19,887 bases of DNA from JAWLCQ01 sp041687095 (GTDB lineage Bacteria > Planctomycetota > Phycisphaerae > SM23-33): contig JAWLCQ010000079.1 of the NCBI GenBank assembly GCA_041687095.1, positions 1 through 19,887 of the forward strand, read 5' to 3'. Shown piece after piece: positions 8,051-14,742 of the stretch (within the stretch, counting starts at the first letter, position 1; each line of letters begins with the position of its first letter). The notes below the pieces were generated by a model that was not told where the DNA came from, did no database searches, and was given only the letters and a program-made list of their open reading frames with translations. Position numbers and translations under genes: made by a program.

Positions 8051-9178
8051 ATGCCGGCCCATCAGCGATATCTCGACACCGCAGCAAAACTCCGTACCCT
8101 CATTGTGTCCGGGCGGTATCGGCCCGGCCATCCGCTGCCCACGCGGATGCAGCTCGCACGCCAGTTGGGCGTGGCGATGGGGACGCTCCAGAAGGCGGTC
8201 GATCTGCTGGTCGAGGATGGCTTCCTCGCCCCGCGAGGGGCGCTGGGGACCTTCGTCTGCGATTCGCCCCCGCACCTGCGGAAGTATGGGATCATCACGG
8301 CGCCGCTGCGGGAGCAGGGCGGGGGGTATCAGCCGTGGTCGAAGTTTCACGAGGCCATCTGGCACCAGGCGACGGCCATTGGCCGTGAGAAGAGCCTGGA
8401 GTTCACCCTCTACGACGGCCTGACCTTTCGCGAGGACGCCGAGGCCTACGCCGCCCTCCTCGACGACGTCGCCGGCCACCGGATCGGGGGCCTGATCCTC
8501 GTGCTGTTCTCCGAGGAGTTGATGACCCTGCCGGTATTCTCTCGCGCGGATCTGCCGCCGGCGGTGTGCGGGACGGAGATGGCGCCGGCACGGTTCCGCC
8601 GCTGGCCCTGGTGCGTGCCGATCCCGAGCATGGACTACGGGCAGTTCATCGACCGCGCGCTGCGGTTCCTCGCCTCGCGGGGGCGGCGGCGGCTGGGCGT
8701 GGTGGCCATGTGGGGGGACGACAACTGGCGCATCCTGGAGCGAACGGCGGAGAAGTACGGGCTGGTCAACCCCGCCCGCTTCAACCACGCGCTGTGCGTG
8801 CAGAGCCTCGCCTGCGCCAACCACATCTGCCAGCTCCTGACGATGGACCCGGAGCGGCCCGATGCGCTGGTGATCGGCGACGACAACCTCGTGCCTTACG
8901 CGACGGCCGGCCTGCGGGCGTCGGTGCGGTACCACCCGCACGAGATGGACGTGGTCGCGTGGTGCAACTTCCCGCACCCGCCCGTCAGCCACGTGCCCAT
9001 TCACTTCATGGGCCCGGACATCCGGCAGTACCTGCTGGACTGCCTCGCGACCATCCAGACCGAGCAGTCCCGCCGCCACGAGAAGGCGGTCCTGAAGGTC
9101 GGCCAAAGGGCGGGGCCGCCCGCCTCCCGCCCCGCCGCCCTCGCCCCGGCCCACGCACCGGCGACGGAGGTCTCCTGA
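8051..9178 (+). CDS. GntR-family transcriptional regulator with LacI-type ligand-binding domain
   Basis: 375 residues. Residues 5-70 form a GntR winged helix: LRTLIVSGRYRPGHPLPTRM, then LARQLGVAMGTLQKAVDLL and the wing GFLAPRGALGTFV. Residues about 76-345 resemble the periplasmic-binding-protein-like sensor of LacI-type regulators: a GLILVLFSEE strand, FLASRGRRRLGVVAM, and PDALVIGDDN followed by VPYATAGLRA. Regulators of this AraR-like layout usually sense a sugar. The gene is divergent from the giant surface-protein gene, and a dyad lies between them, so it probably controls that gene and itself. GGGAG lies 11 nt before the ATG. The last about 30 residues are Pro/Ala-rich, and the final codons, including the stop, are supplied by the first 34-bp repeat unit. 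The native C-terminus may therefore have been replaced. Confidence 0.9.
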   Translation: MPAHQRYLDTAAKLRTLIVSGRYRPGHPLPTRMQLARQLGVAMGTLQKAVDLLVEDGFLAPRGALGTFVCDSPPHLRKYGIITAPLREQGGGYQPWSKFHEAIWHQATAIGREKSLEFTLYDGLTFREDAEAYAALLDDVAGHRIGGLILVLFSEELMTLPVFSRADLPPAVCGTEMAPARFRRWPWCVPIPSMDYGQFIDRALRFLASRGRRRLGVVAMWGDDNWRILERTAEKYGLVNPARFNHALCVQSLACANHICQLLTMDPERPDALVIGDDNLVPYATAGLRASVRYHPHEMDVVAWCNFPHPPVSHVPIHFMGPDIRQYLLDCLATIQTEQSRRHEKAVLKVGQRAGPPASRPAALAPAHAPATEVS

Positions 9179-9316
9179 CCCGCTTCACGCGCCTGCGACG
9201 GGGGTCTCCTGACCCGCTTCACGCGCCTGCGACGGAGGTCTCCTGACCCGCTTCACGCGCCTGCGACGGGGGTCTCCTGACCCGCCCCACGCGCCTGCGA
9301 CGGGGGTCTCCTGACC
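9163..9316. repeat. 34-bp tandem repeat, four full copies plus a partial one
   Basis: Units start at 9163, 9197, 9231 and 9265, with a partial fifth at 9299. Each reads gac, then ggaggtctcctgaccc or gggggtctcctgaccc, then gcttcacgcgcctgc or a close variant. The first unit overlaps the end of the regulator gene and provides its TGA. The fifth merges into the first hairpin of palindromic element A. Another unit joins elements A and B near 9451-9478. The reverse complement of this unit occurs singly beside other copies of the palindrome. Confidence 0.92.
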
Positions 9317-9464
9317 CCCGTCGTCCCGGAGGGGTGAGGGACGCGTCCGCGGCAGCGTCGTTGGAGCGCCCCCTTCGCGGCGGGGACCGCCGCGACCGAG
9401 CGCCGCCATAACGCTATCGCGGAGGCGTCCCGCTCGTTCCGGGACATTGGGGGTCTCCTGACCC
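9298..9464 (-). repeat. Palindromic repeat element, copy A (reverse orientation)
   Basis: The left hairpin is perfect: CGACGGGGGTC, loop TCCT, GACCCCCGTCG (9298-9323). The central hairpin is TCGCGGCGG (9375-9383), loop GGA, CCGCCGCGA (9387-9395). The right hairpin is damaged: ATTGGGGGTC and TCCT are followed by GACCC, and then the sequence passes into a 34-bp unit. Its core is almost identical to that of copy B, 181 bp away, so A and B look like a tandem duplication. Confidence 0.85.
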
Positions 9465-9478
9465 GCTTCACGCGCCTG

Positions 9479-9651
9479 CGACGGGGGTCTCCTGACCCCC
9501 GTCGTCCCGGAGGGGTGAGGGACGCGTCCGCGGCAGCGTCGTTGGAGCGCCCCCTTCGCGGCGGGGACCGCCGCGACCGAGCGCCGCCATAACGCTATCG
9601 CGGAGGCGTCCCGCTCGTTCCCGGACGTTGGGGGTCAGGAGACCCCCAACG
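9479..9651 (-). repeat. Palindromic repeat element, copy B (reverse orientation)
   Basis: Left hairpin at 9479-9504 (arms CGACGGGGGTC and GACCCCCGTCG, loop TCCT). Right hairpin at 9626-9651 (arms CGTTGGGGGTC and GACCCCCAACG, loop AGGA). The core is the reverse complement of the type seen in copies C to F, for example ccataacgctatcgcgg. The element lies between the convergent regulator and esterase genes and could act as a bidirectional transcription stop, though no T-run follows the hairpins. Confidence 0.88.
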
Positions 9652-9777
9652 CACGCGCATAGGGCGACGCACGCGCATAGGGCGACGCACGCGCATAGGG
9701 CAACGCACGCGCATAGGGCGACGCACGCGCATAGGGCAACGCACGCGCATAGGGCGTCGCAGGCGCAGCGCCCTACG
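9652..9777 (-). repeat. 18-bp minisatellite array, six units plus a degenerate seventh
   Basis: The unit is CACGCGCATAGGGCGACG, starting at 9652 directly after the copy B hairpin. Six near-perfect units reach 9759. A degenerate seventh (9760-9777) contains the stop codon of the esterase gene. The reverse complement of the unit differs at about four of 18 positions from the units next to copies C to F, so all the arrays belong to one family. Confidence 0.9.
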
Positions 9778-10762
9778 CCAGGTGCTCCGCGAGCCATCGG
9801 TACGCGAACTCGCGGATGTCGTCCGTCGTGTCGTGCCCGTCCCCATGCACCAGCAGCCGCAGGTTGGCCGCCGCGCCCAGGAGGCTGTACACCCGCCTCG
9901 CCTCGTTGAAGCACGCGAGGATCGGCTCGACGTAGGGGTTGTAGGGGTCGTTGAACGGCTCGACCAGCAGCAGCGCCCGCGGGGCGCACAGGGCGAGCAT
10001 CTCCTGGTACTCCCAGGGCGTCCGCCCCCCGGCCGCGATAACGCCGTTGAGCGCGGGGCTCAGGGGGATCTGCCCCTGCACCTGCCGGTACACGTTCGTA
10101 ATGTTGGGGCTCACCCCGGTGGAACTGACGGCCGCCACGATCCGCTCATCCACCGCCGCCAGGTACATCACCGCCCGCCCGCCCAGGCTGTTGCCGATGA
10201 CCCCGAACCCGCCGCCGCGGATCTCGGGCAGCGTTCCCAGCACGTCGAGCCCTCGCTGCTGCTCCAGCGTCCGCCGCCCGTCGAGCGACCACTGGGGATA
10301 CCGCCGCGTGAACGCCTCGAACGCCGCCGGAAAGCTCCCGCCCGGAGCGGACTCCCCGAACCCGTACTGGTCCGGGCTGAACGTCGCGATGCCCCGCCTC
10401 GCCAGCTCGATCCCGTACGCCCGCCGCGGACGGCCGACGGGGTCCAGCATGTTGAGCTTGCCCTCGTCGGCGGTCCCGTGGACGGTCATCACGCACGGGA
10501 CGGGGCCGGCGGGCGAAGCGCCCTCGGGCAGGACGAGAATCGCATGCGTCCACTCGTCGTCGACGACGCGATACCGCCCCCGCACGTGCCGCAGTCCGTG
10601 CCTCTCGTAGCGCTCGAGCACCTCGAAACGCGGGGGCTCCGTGAGGGCCTCCGCCTCCGGTGGAACCGTGCCCATGGAGGCGAGGATCTTGGCGCGGATG
10701 CCTTCGCGGATCGTGGGCCAGTCGGCGGGCTTGGTGTCGGGCAGGACGACGCTGTAGATCAT
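9773..10762 (-). CDS. Alpha/beta-hydrolase family esterase
   Basis: 329 residues from the ATG at 10762. The nucleophile elbow is GVIGNSLGGRA with Ser192. The catalytic histidine is probably His310 in LVHGDGHDTT, and the acid probably lies in the loop LLLVEPFNDPYNP (Glu268 or Asp272). An oxyanion-type strand VMTVHGTADEG is near residue 91, and FSPDQYGFGES near 128 follows the fold. The layout resembles acetyl-xylan-esterase or dienelactone-hydrolase-like enzymes, but the substrate cannot be read from the sequence. No signal peptide is seen, so it is probably cytoplasmic. The ATG overlaps the TGA of the AlkD-like gene as ATGA, which indicates translational coupling. A longer in-frame start exists upstream inside that gene but encodes low-complexity sequence and was rejected. 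Confidence 0.88.
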   Translation of the reverse strand: MIYSVVLPDTKPADWPTIREGIRAKILASMGTVPPEAEALTEPPRFEVLERYERHGLRHVRGRYRVVDDEWTHAILVLPEGASPAGPVPCVMTVHGTADEGKLNMLDPVGRPRRAYGIELARRGIATFSPDQYGFGESAPGGSFPAAFEAFTRRYPQWSLDGRRTLEQQRGLDVLGTLPEIRGGGFGVIGNSLGGRAVMYLAAVDERIVAAVSSTGVSPNITNVYRQVQGQIPLSPALNGVIAAGGRTPWEYQEMLALCAPRALLLVEPFNDPYNPYVEPILACFNEARRVYSLLGAAANLRLLVHGDGHDTTDDIREFAYRWLAEHLA

Positions 10763-11478
10763 GGGGTCTTCTCGCGTTTGAGGGCCAGGTACGCCTTCCG
10801 CTGGGGTTCGGGGAATCGTTCGATGGCGTAGCGGAGCATGGTTCGCGGCATGGAGCGGGCGTGGCGGCGGAGGAAGGCCTCCAAGGCGGGCAGGTCGCGC
10901 TTGCCGACCTCGCGGAGCATCCACCCGACGGCCTTGTGGATGAGGTCCTGCGGGTCCGCCAGCAAACGGTGGGCGATGCGGAGCGTGTCCGCCATCTCTC
11001 CGCCCCGGATGAAATGGAGCGTCGCCAGGATGCTGATCCGCCGCTCCCACAGCGACGCGGACCCCGCGAGCCCATCGAGCACCGAGCGGTCCCTGTCGGC
11101 CAGGTACGCCCCCACGATCTGCGGGGCGGACACGTCCACCAGGTCCCAGTTATTGATGAACCGCGTGTTGTCGAGGTACAGGCGGCAGATCGCCTCGCGC
11201 GTCCGCTCGTCGCCCCGGGACGCCTGCATGCACAGAATCACCAGCGCCGCCAGCCGGTCCTCGTGGACCGCCGAGTGCAGCAGCTCCCGGACCTCCGCCA
11301 GGGGCAGGTCGCCGAACTCCTTCGCGACCGATCGGATCGCGGGTACGCGCACCCCGATCAGCACGTCCCCCTCACCGTACTGCCCGGGCCCGGTCTTGAA
11401 GAATCGTGCCAGAAAGGCCGCGTCCGCGGGATCCGCGAGCGACCGCAGCTTGGCCTGAAGATCACGATGGGACGCCAT
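10759..11478 (-). CDS. DNA alkylation repair protein, AlkD family
   Basis: 239 residues, built of HEAT-like helical repeats. The family signature FFKTGPGQYGEGDVLIGVRV is at 26-45, followed by PAIRSVAKEF. NNWDLVDVSAPQIVG at 109-123 places Trp111 and Asp115 with the spacing of the AlkD active site. SLWERRISILATLHFIRGG and HKAVGWMLREVGKRD supply Arg146/147 and Trp187. Enzymes of this family excise bulky or positively charged alkylated bases such as N3- and N7-alkylpurines without base flipping. GGAGA precedes the ATG. It is the first gene of a two-gene unit with the overlapping esterase. The pairing of these functions is unexplained. Confidence 0.93.
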   Translation of the reverse strand: MASHRDLQAKLRSLADPADAAFLARFFKTGPGQYGEGDVLIGVRVPAIRSVAKEFGDLPLAEVRELLHSAVHEDRLAALVILCMQASRGDERTREAICRLYLDNTRFINNWDLVDVSAPQIVGAYLADRDRSVLDGLAGSASLWERRISILATLHFIRGGEMADTLRIAHRLLADPQDLIHKAVGWMLREVGKRDLPALEAFLRRHARSMPRTMLRYAIERFPEPQRKAYLALKREKTP

Positions 11479-11610
11479 GGGGGGATTCTCCGCGCGCAGG
11501 GCCTCCCGGGCAAGACTCCAGCGGGCGTTCTCTTACGTGGCAAGAACTGGGCCCTGGCCCTGGCCGGGCCCGCGGGAATGCGCCGATGAGCACAGGCGCG
11601 GACTCGTCCG

Positions 11611-12183
11611 CTACTGCGTCTTCTTCAGCAGCCACGCCATGTTCTCGCCCAGGACGCGCATGGTGCGGACGCCTTCCTCGTCGCGTTCCACCTCGCCCTT
11701 CTCGCGGCCGATCCCGAGGTTCCAGTAGCACGAGCCCGGGACGATCATCTCGCTGATGAGGAACAGGTGGTTGATGGAGTCAAAGGCGTGCGTCGCCCCG
11801 CCTCTCCGCACCGCGACGACGGCGGCGCCGAGCTTTCGCTTCAGGAACCGCCCGTTGGCGATGGAGACCAGCCCCCCGCGGTCGATGAGGGCCTTGACCT
11901 CCGTGCTCACGTCGGCGAAGTACGTGGGGGTGCCGATGAGGATCCCGTCCGCGTCGCGCATCTTCGCGATGCAGTCGTTGATGACGTCGTCCTCCAGGAC
12001 GCACCGCCCGTCCTGGCGCTCGAAGCACTGGTAGCACGCGATGCACCCGTGCACGAGGTTGCCCCCGAGCTGCACCAGTTCCGTCTCGACGCCCTCGCCC
12101 CGGAGGGCCTCCAGGACGTACTCGAGCATCCTCGCCGTGTTGCCGTCCTTCCGCGGACTGCCGTTGAATGCGACGACCTTCAT
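11611..12183 (-). CDS. NADPH-dependent FMN reductase / iron-sulfur flavoprotein
   Basis: 190 residues from the ATG at 12183, chosen because GGAGGTG lies close upstream and the flavodoxin fold begins at once with MKVVAFNGSPRKDGNTARML. That is the FMN phosphate-binding loop. The string HGCIACYQCFERQDGRC holds Cys47, Cys50, Cys53 and Cys61, matching the compact CX2CX2CX4-7C cluster that binds a 4Fe-4S centre in iron-sulfur flavoproteins. GILIGTPTYFADVSTEVKAL is the second FMN-contacting segment. It probably transfers electrons between a nicotinamide or ferredoxin donor and an unknown acceptor. It starts 5 bp after the Gfo/Idh/MocA stop and so is probably cotranscribed with it. Confidence 0.9.
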   Translation of the reverse strand: MKVVAFNGSPRKDGNTARMLEYVLEALRGEGVETELVQLGGNLVHGCIACYQCFERQDGRCVLEDDVINDCIAKMRDADGILIGTPTYFADVSTEVKALIDRGGLVSIANGRFLKRKLGAAVVAVRRGGATHAFDSINHLFLISEMIVPGSCYWNLGIGREKGEVERDEEGVRTMRVLGENMAWLLKKTQ

Positions 12184-12188
12184 GGGGT

Positions 12189-13466
12189 TCACCTCCGGGA
12201 GACGGTTTCGACCGTGCCTTGCCGCCGGGCCCGTTCGGCGGCGAAGACGGTCAGATGGGTTTCGAGGGTCTCGTCGGGGCCCGACAGGATCCCGCGGGCG
12301 GCCGCTTCGAGGGGCTCGCCCGCGACGGCGGCGGCGACGGCGGCGGTGAAGCGCTGCATGAGGCGGAAGTCGCCCCCGCCGTGCCCCCCGGTGATCGACG
12401 CGTCCCCGCTGCGGGTGTCGACGGTCTGCCACCGGCAGGTCAGGAAGTCGAAGTGCTTGAGCGTCTCCCCGTCGCCCTCGATGTAGCCCCGGGTCCCGAA
12501 CGCCCGCGTCTGGCGGTGCCCCCCGGGGTGGAAGGCGGTCATCGTGAAGACGGCCGTCTGCCCGCCCGCGAACTCCAGGTTCACCACCTGGTGATCGACG
12601 ACGTCGTTGTCGCAGGCGTACACGCAGCGGCCGTAGGGGCCCTCGCGGAGTGCCTGGGTGACGCTCTCGACGGTGGGGTCGGGCGTGAGGACGTTGACCG
12701 GCCAACCGGTGCTGCCGCGCTCGATCAGCCCGAGGTAGCTGCGCTTGGCGGAGTAGGGGCAGGAGGGTTCGACGGGGCAGTCCAGGCAGCGGTCGGCGGC
12801 GTTGGGGGGGCGGTTCTCGGGGCGGAAGTGGTAGAGGTTCCCGAAGGAGCTGACCCGCCGGCAGGGCGAGTCGATGAGGAAGCGGATCCAGTCGAGGTCG
12901 TGGCAGCTCTTGGCGAGGAGCATGAAGCTCGACTCGCTTTCGTTTCGCCAGTTGCCGCGGACGAAGGAGTGCGCCTGGTGCCAGAAGCCCACGGGTTCGA
13001 GGTGCTGGAGGCTCACGAGGTCCCCGATCGCCCCGCCCTGGACGAGTTCGCGGAACCTCGTGGTGTAGTCGGTGTAGCGCAGGACGTGGCAGACGGCGAA
13101 GAGCTTTCCGGCGGCCTGCACGGCGGCGATGATGCGGCGGCACTCGTCGTCGGTGGGGGCCATGGGCTTTTCGAGCAGGATGTGGTAGCCCTTCTGGGCG
13201 GCCGCGATGGCCGGGCCGGTGTGGAGGCTGTCGGGCGTGGCGATGATGACCGCGTCCGCCAGGCGCGGGCGGTCCAGCAGCTCCCGCCAGTCCGCAAAGA
13301 CGTTCTCCTCCGCCATCGCGAACTGCTGGGCGAGGTTGCGGCGGTAGTGTTCGCGGGGGTCGGCGACGGCGGTGACGGTCCCGATCTCGGGGTGGTTGCG
13401 GATGAAGTCCGCGTACCCCGCCCCCCGGCTGCCCGCCCCGATGACTGCGTACGTGGGTCTGCTCAT
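12189..13466 (-). CDS. Gfo/Idh/MocA family NAD(P)-dependent oxidoreductase
   Basis: 425 residues. The N-terminal Rossmann fold opens YAVIGAGSRGAGYADFI with a GxGxxG-type nucleotide loop. DAVIIATPDSLHTG and the hallmark HILLEKPMA (Glu99-Lys100-Pro101) follow. The C-terminal substrate domain contains KSCHDLDWIRFL, with Lys186 and His189 or Asp190 in the usual catalytic position. Family members oxidise or reduce sugars, inositols and related polyols. A small cysteine cluster (Cys227, Cys230, Cys236 in RCLDCPVEPSC) is an extra feature and might bind a metal. AGGAGG lies about 12 nt before the ATG. Its operon partner is the iron-sulfur flavoprotein, which could serve in electron transfer. The substrate is unknown. 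Confidence 0.92.
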   Translation of the reverse strand: MSRPTYAVIGAGSRGAGYADFIRNHPEIGTVTAVADPREHYRRNLAQQFAMAEENVFADWRELLDRPRLADAVIIATPDSLHTGPAIAAAQKGYHILLEKPMAPTDDECRRIIAAVQAAGKLFAVCHVLRYTDYTTRFRELVQGGAIGDLVSLQHLEPVGFWHQAHSFVRGNWRNESESSFMLLAKSCHDLDWIRFLIDSPCRRVSSFGNLYHFRPENRPPNAADRCLDCPVEPSCPYSAKRSYLGLIERGSTGWPVNVLTPDPTVESVTQALREGPYGRCVYACDNDVVDHQVVNLEFAGGQTAVFTMTAFHPGGHRQTRAFGTRGYIEGDGETLKHFDFLTCRWQTVDTRSGDASITGGHGGGDFRLMQRFTAAVAAAVAGEPLEAAARGILSGPDETLETHLTVFAAERARRQGTVETVSRR

Positions 13467-13516
13467 TGCTCTGCGGCCTCCTGCGGTTGACGCACCGCGT
13501 ACGGGTGCAAGGAGCC

Positions 13517-13545
13517 TTTCTAGGGGGCGAGGGGATGCATGTCAA
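13517..13545 (-). promoter_or_regulatory. Sigma70-type promoter of the oxidoreductase-flavoprotein operon
   Basis: On the minus strand a perfect TTGACA (13545-13540) and TAGAAA (13522-13517) are separated by 17 bp. The predicted start near 13510 leaves a leader of about 44 nt before the ATG at 13466. Confidence 0.65.
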
Positions 13546-13555
13546 TCGTCCTGCA

Positions 13556-13634
13556 CGGGCGGGGGGGCCAGGAGCCCCCCCGCGCAGACGCGCGGGGTGG
13601 GCCAGGAGACCCCGGCGCGGGAGGTGCGTACAAG
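13556..13634 (+). repeat. 34-bp-type repeat units left of the 18-bp array
   Basis: One unit at 13584-13616 is gcagacgcgcggggtgggcc followed by aggagaccccggc. It is about 33 bp and resembles the reverse complement of the 9163 array. A more degenerate GGCCAGGAGCCCCCC copy precedes it. The sequence ggaggtgcgtacaagcga then leads into the 18-bp array. It looks like the right-hand flank of a lost element copy. Confidence 0.6.
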
Positions 13635-13724
13635 CGACGCCTCAAGCGCGTGCGCCGCCTCAAGCGCAAGCGACGCCTCAGGCGCGTGCGACGCCTCAGG
13701 CGCGTGCGACGCCTTAAGCGTGTG
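13635..13724 (+). repeat. 18-bp minisatellite array, five units
   Basis: The unit is CGACGCCTCAAGCGCGTG, with variants. Units start at 13635, 13653, 13671, 13689 and 13707, and the last ends exactly where the copy C hairpin begins. In one frame it would encode an Arg-rich repeat, but no start, signal or conserved frame supports a protein. Confidence 0.92.
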
Positions 13725-13899
13725 CGTTGGGGGTCTCCTGACCCCCAACGTCCTGGAAGGTCAACGAGCGTTTCCGCGATAGCGTTATGGCGGCGCTTCG
13801 GTCGCGGCGGGAACCGCCGCGATGGGGGCGCTCCAACGGCGCTGGTGCGGAGGCGTCCCTCGCCCCTCCCGGACGCCGGGGGTCAGGAGACCCCCGGCG
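13725..13899 (+). repeat. Palindromic repeat element, copy C (175 bp)
   Basis: Left hairpin: CGTTGGGGGTC, loop TCCT, GACCCCCAACG (13725-13750). Centre: TCGCGGCGG, loop GAA, CCGCCGCGA. Right hairpin: CGCCGGGGGTC, loop AGGA, GACCCCCGGCG (13874-13899). The stretch between the terminal hairpins folds back on itself across most of its length, including GGCGCTTC with GGGCGCTCC. Confidence 0.9.
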
Positions 13900-13968
13900 C
13901 ACGCGCGCGGGGCGGGCCAGGAGCCCCCCGGCGCGGGAGGTGCGTGCAAGCGACGCCTTAATCGCGTG
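13899..13968 (+). repeat. 34-bp unit plus a single 18-bp unit between copies C and D
   Basis: Positions 13899-13932 match the 34-bp unit in reverse orientation to the 9163 array (GGGCCAGGAGCCCCCCGGC at its end). A spacer, gcgggaggtgcgtgcaag-like, follows. Then comes one 18-bp unit, CGACGCCTTAATCGCGTG (13951-13968), which abuts copy D. Confidence 0.75.
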
Positions 13969-14143
13969 CGTTGGGGGTCTCCTGACCCCCAACGTCCTGG
14001 AAGGTCAACGAGCGTTTCCGCGATAGCGTTATGGCGGCGCTTCGGTCGCGGCGGGAACCGCCGCGATGGGGGCGCTCCAACGACGCTGCCGCGGAGGCGC
14101 CCCTCACCCCTCCCAGACGCCGGGGGTCAGGAGACCCCCGGCG
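13969..14143 (+). repeat. Palindromic repeat element, copy D (175 bp)
   Basis: Terminal hairpins at 13969-13994 (loop TCCT) and 14118-14143 (loop AGGA) have the same arms as copy C. The copy starts 244 bp after copy C and has the same length. It lies 65 bp downstream of the CBS-protein stop codon, so minus-strand transcripts from that gene would run into it. Confidence 0.9.
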
Positions 14144-14160
14144 CAGGCATACGGGCCGTT

Positions 14161-14189
14161 GGATTCCAGATGGCGGGGCCTCTGGATCC
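14161..14189 (-). terminator. Possible hairpin terminator after the CBS-domain gene
   Basis: GGATTCCAGA (14161-14170) and TCTGGATCC (14181-14189) can pair with one bulge about 20 nt after the stop codon. No T-run follows on the minus strand, so factor-independent termination is doubtful. Confidence 0.3.
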
Positions 14190-14208
14190 CGGAGAGCGCG
14201 TCGCGGGC

Positions 14209-14655
14209 CTACATGCTGGGCGAGGCGCTGGGCTCGCAGATCGACTCGATCGTTTCGAAGAACTCCAGGCGGTCGTCCGAACTCTGCAGGTGCCGTGCCA
14301 GATCGGCCGTGGCGATGAAGCCCTGGAGGTGGTTCTCGTCGTCCACGACGGGAACGCGACGGACCTTGTGCTCCTTCATCACCTTCTCGACCTCGTGGAC
14401 GTCGTCGTCGGGGTGGACGCACCAGACGTGGCGGGTCATGATCTCCTTGACGGGCGTGTCGAAGTCGCCGTCCTGGGCGAGGAGGCGGCAGCAGAGGTCG
14501 CGGTCGGTCACGATCCCCTCCAGCCGTCCCGCCTGGTCCAGCACGGGCAGCGCGCCGATATCCTGCTCGGCCATCTGGCGGGCGGCGAAGTCGGCGCGGG
14601 AGTCCTCGGCCAACGCGTACAGGTCGCCGCGGCTCATGATTTCGCGGGCCTTCAT
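14209..14655 (-). CDS. Two-CBS-domain protein
   Basis: 148 residues consisting of little more than a CBS pair (Bateman module). The first, about residues 4-60, runs from AREIMSRG through MAEQDIGALPVLDQAGRLEG to IVTDRDL. The second, about 68-125, runs from VKEIMTRHVWCVHPDDDV through MKEHKVRRVPVVDDENHLQG to FIATADL. Such stand-alone pairs bind adenosine nucleotides such as AMP, ATP or SAM and regulate partner proteins; the partner is not evident here. AAGGAGA lies just before the ATG. It is cytoplasmic, with no membrane segment. It lies 88 bp after the six-hairpin gene on the same strand but has its own -10 box. Confidence 0.93.
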   Translation of the reverse strand: MKAREIMSRGDLYALAEDSRADFAARQMAEQDIGALPVLDQAGRLEGIVTDRDLCCRLLAQDGDFDTPVKEIMTRHVWCVHPDDDVHEVEKVMKEHKVRRVPVVDDENHLQGFIATADLARHLQSSDDRLEFFETIESICEPSASPSM

Positions 14656-14691
14656 GGTCGGTCTCCTTCCGTTGGAAGCCTTCGGAATCGG

Positions 14692-14732
14692 CGGCCGATT
14701 ACGTATCGGCCGTGCTCCATATCTGTATTATA
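14692..14732 (-). promoter_or_regulatory. Promoter -10 and leader palindrome of the CBS-domain gene
   Basis: A perfect TATAAT (minus strand 14732-14727) lies 11 bp past the preceding gene's stop. No good -35 is seen at 16 to 18 bp. In the predicted leader a perfect inverted repeat has arms CGGCCGAT (14692-14699) and ATCGGCCG (14705-14712) around TACGT. It could be an operator or an mRNA hairpin. Confidence 0.5.
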
Positions 14733-14742
14733 GAGCCGCCGA

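Noticed and set aside
9163..9777. CRISPR array
   Set aside because: The 18-bp and 34-bp repeats are directly tandem without unique spacers, and no cas gene is present.
9468..9989. Minus-strand frame encoding repeated Cys-Ala-Cys-Val-Ala-Leu units
   Set aside because: It is a translation of the 18-bp minisatellite running out of frame into the esterase gene.
11545..11580. Terminator from the GGGCCC-rich stretch between the flavoprotein and AlkD-like genes
   Set aside because: GGGCCC motifs could pair, but the stem is ambiguous and no T-run follows on either strand.
11611..13545. 644-codon minus-strand frame as one fusion protein with the flavoprotein
   Set aside because: The upstream two thirds are an out-of-frame shadow of the Gfo/Idh/MocA gene. 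The flavoprotein has its own ATG at 12183 with GGAGGTG before it.
13539..13961. Arg/Lys-rich repeat protein (RRLKRV units) on the plus strand
   Set aside because: It is a readthrough of the 18-bp array and the palindromic element, with no ribosome-binding site and no conserved frame outside the repeats.
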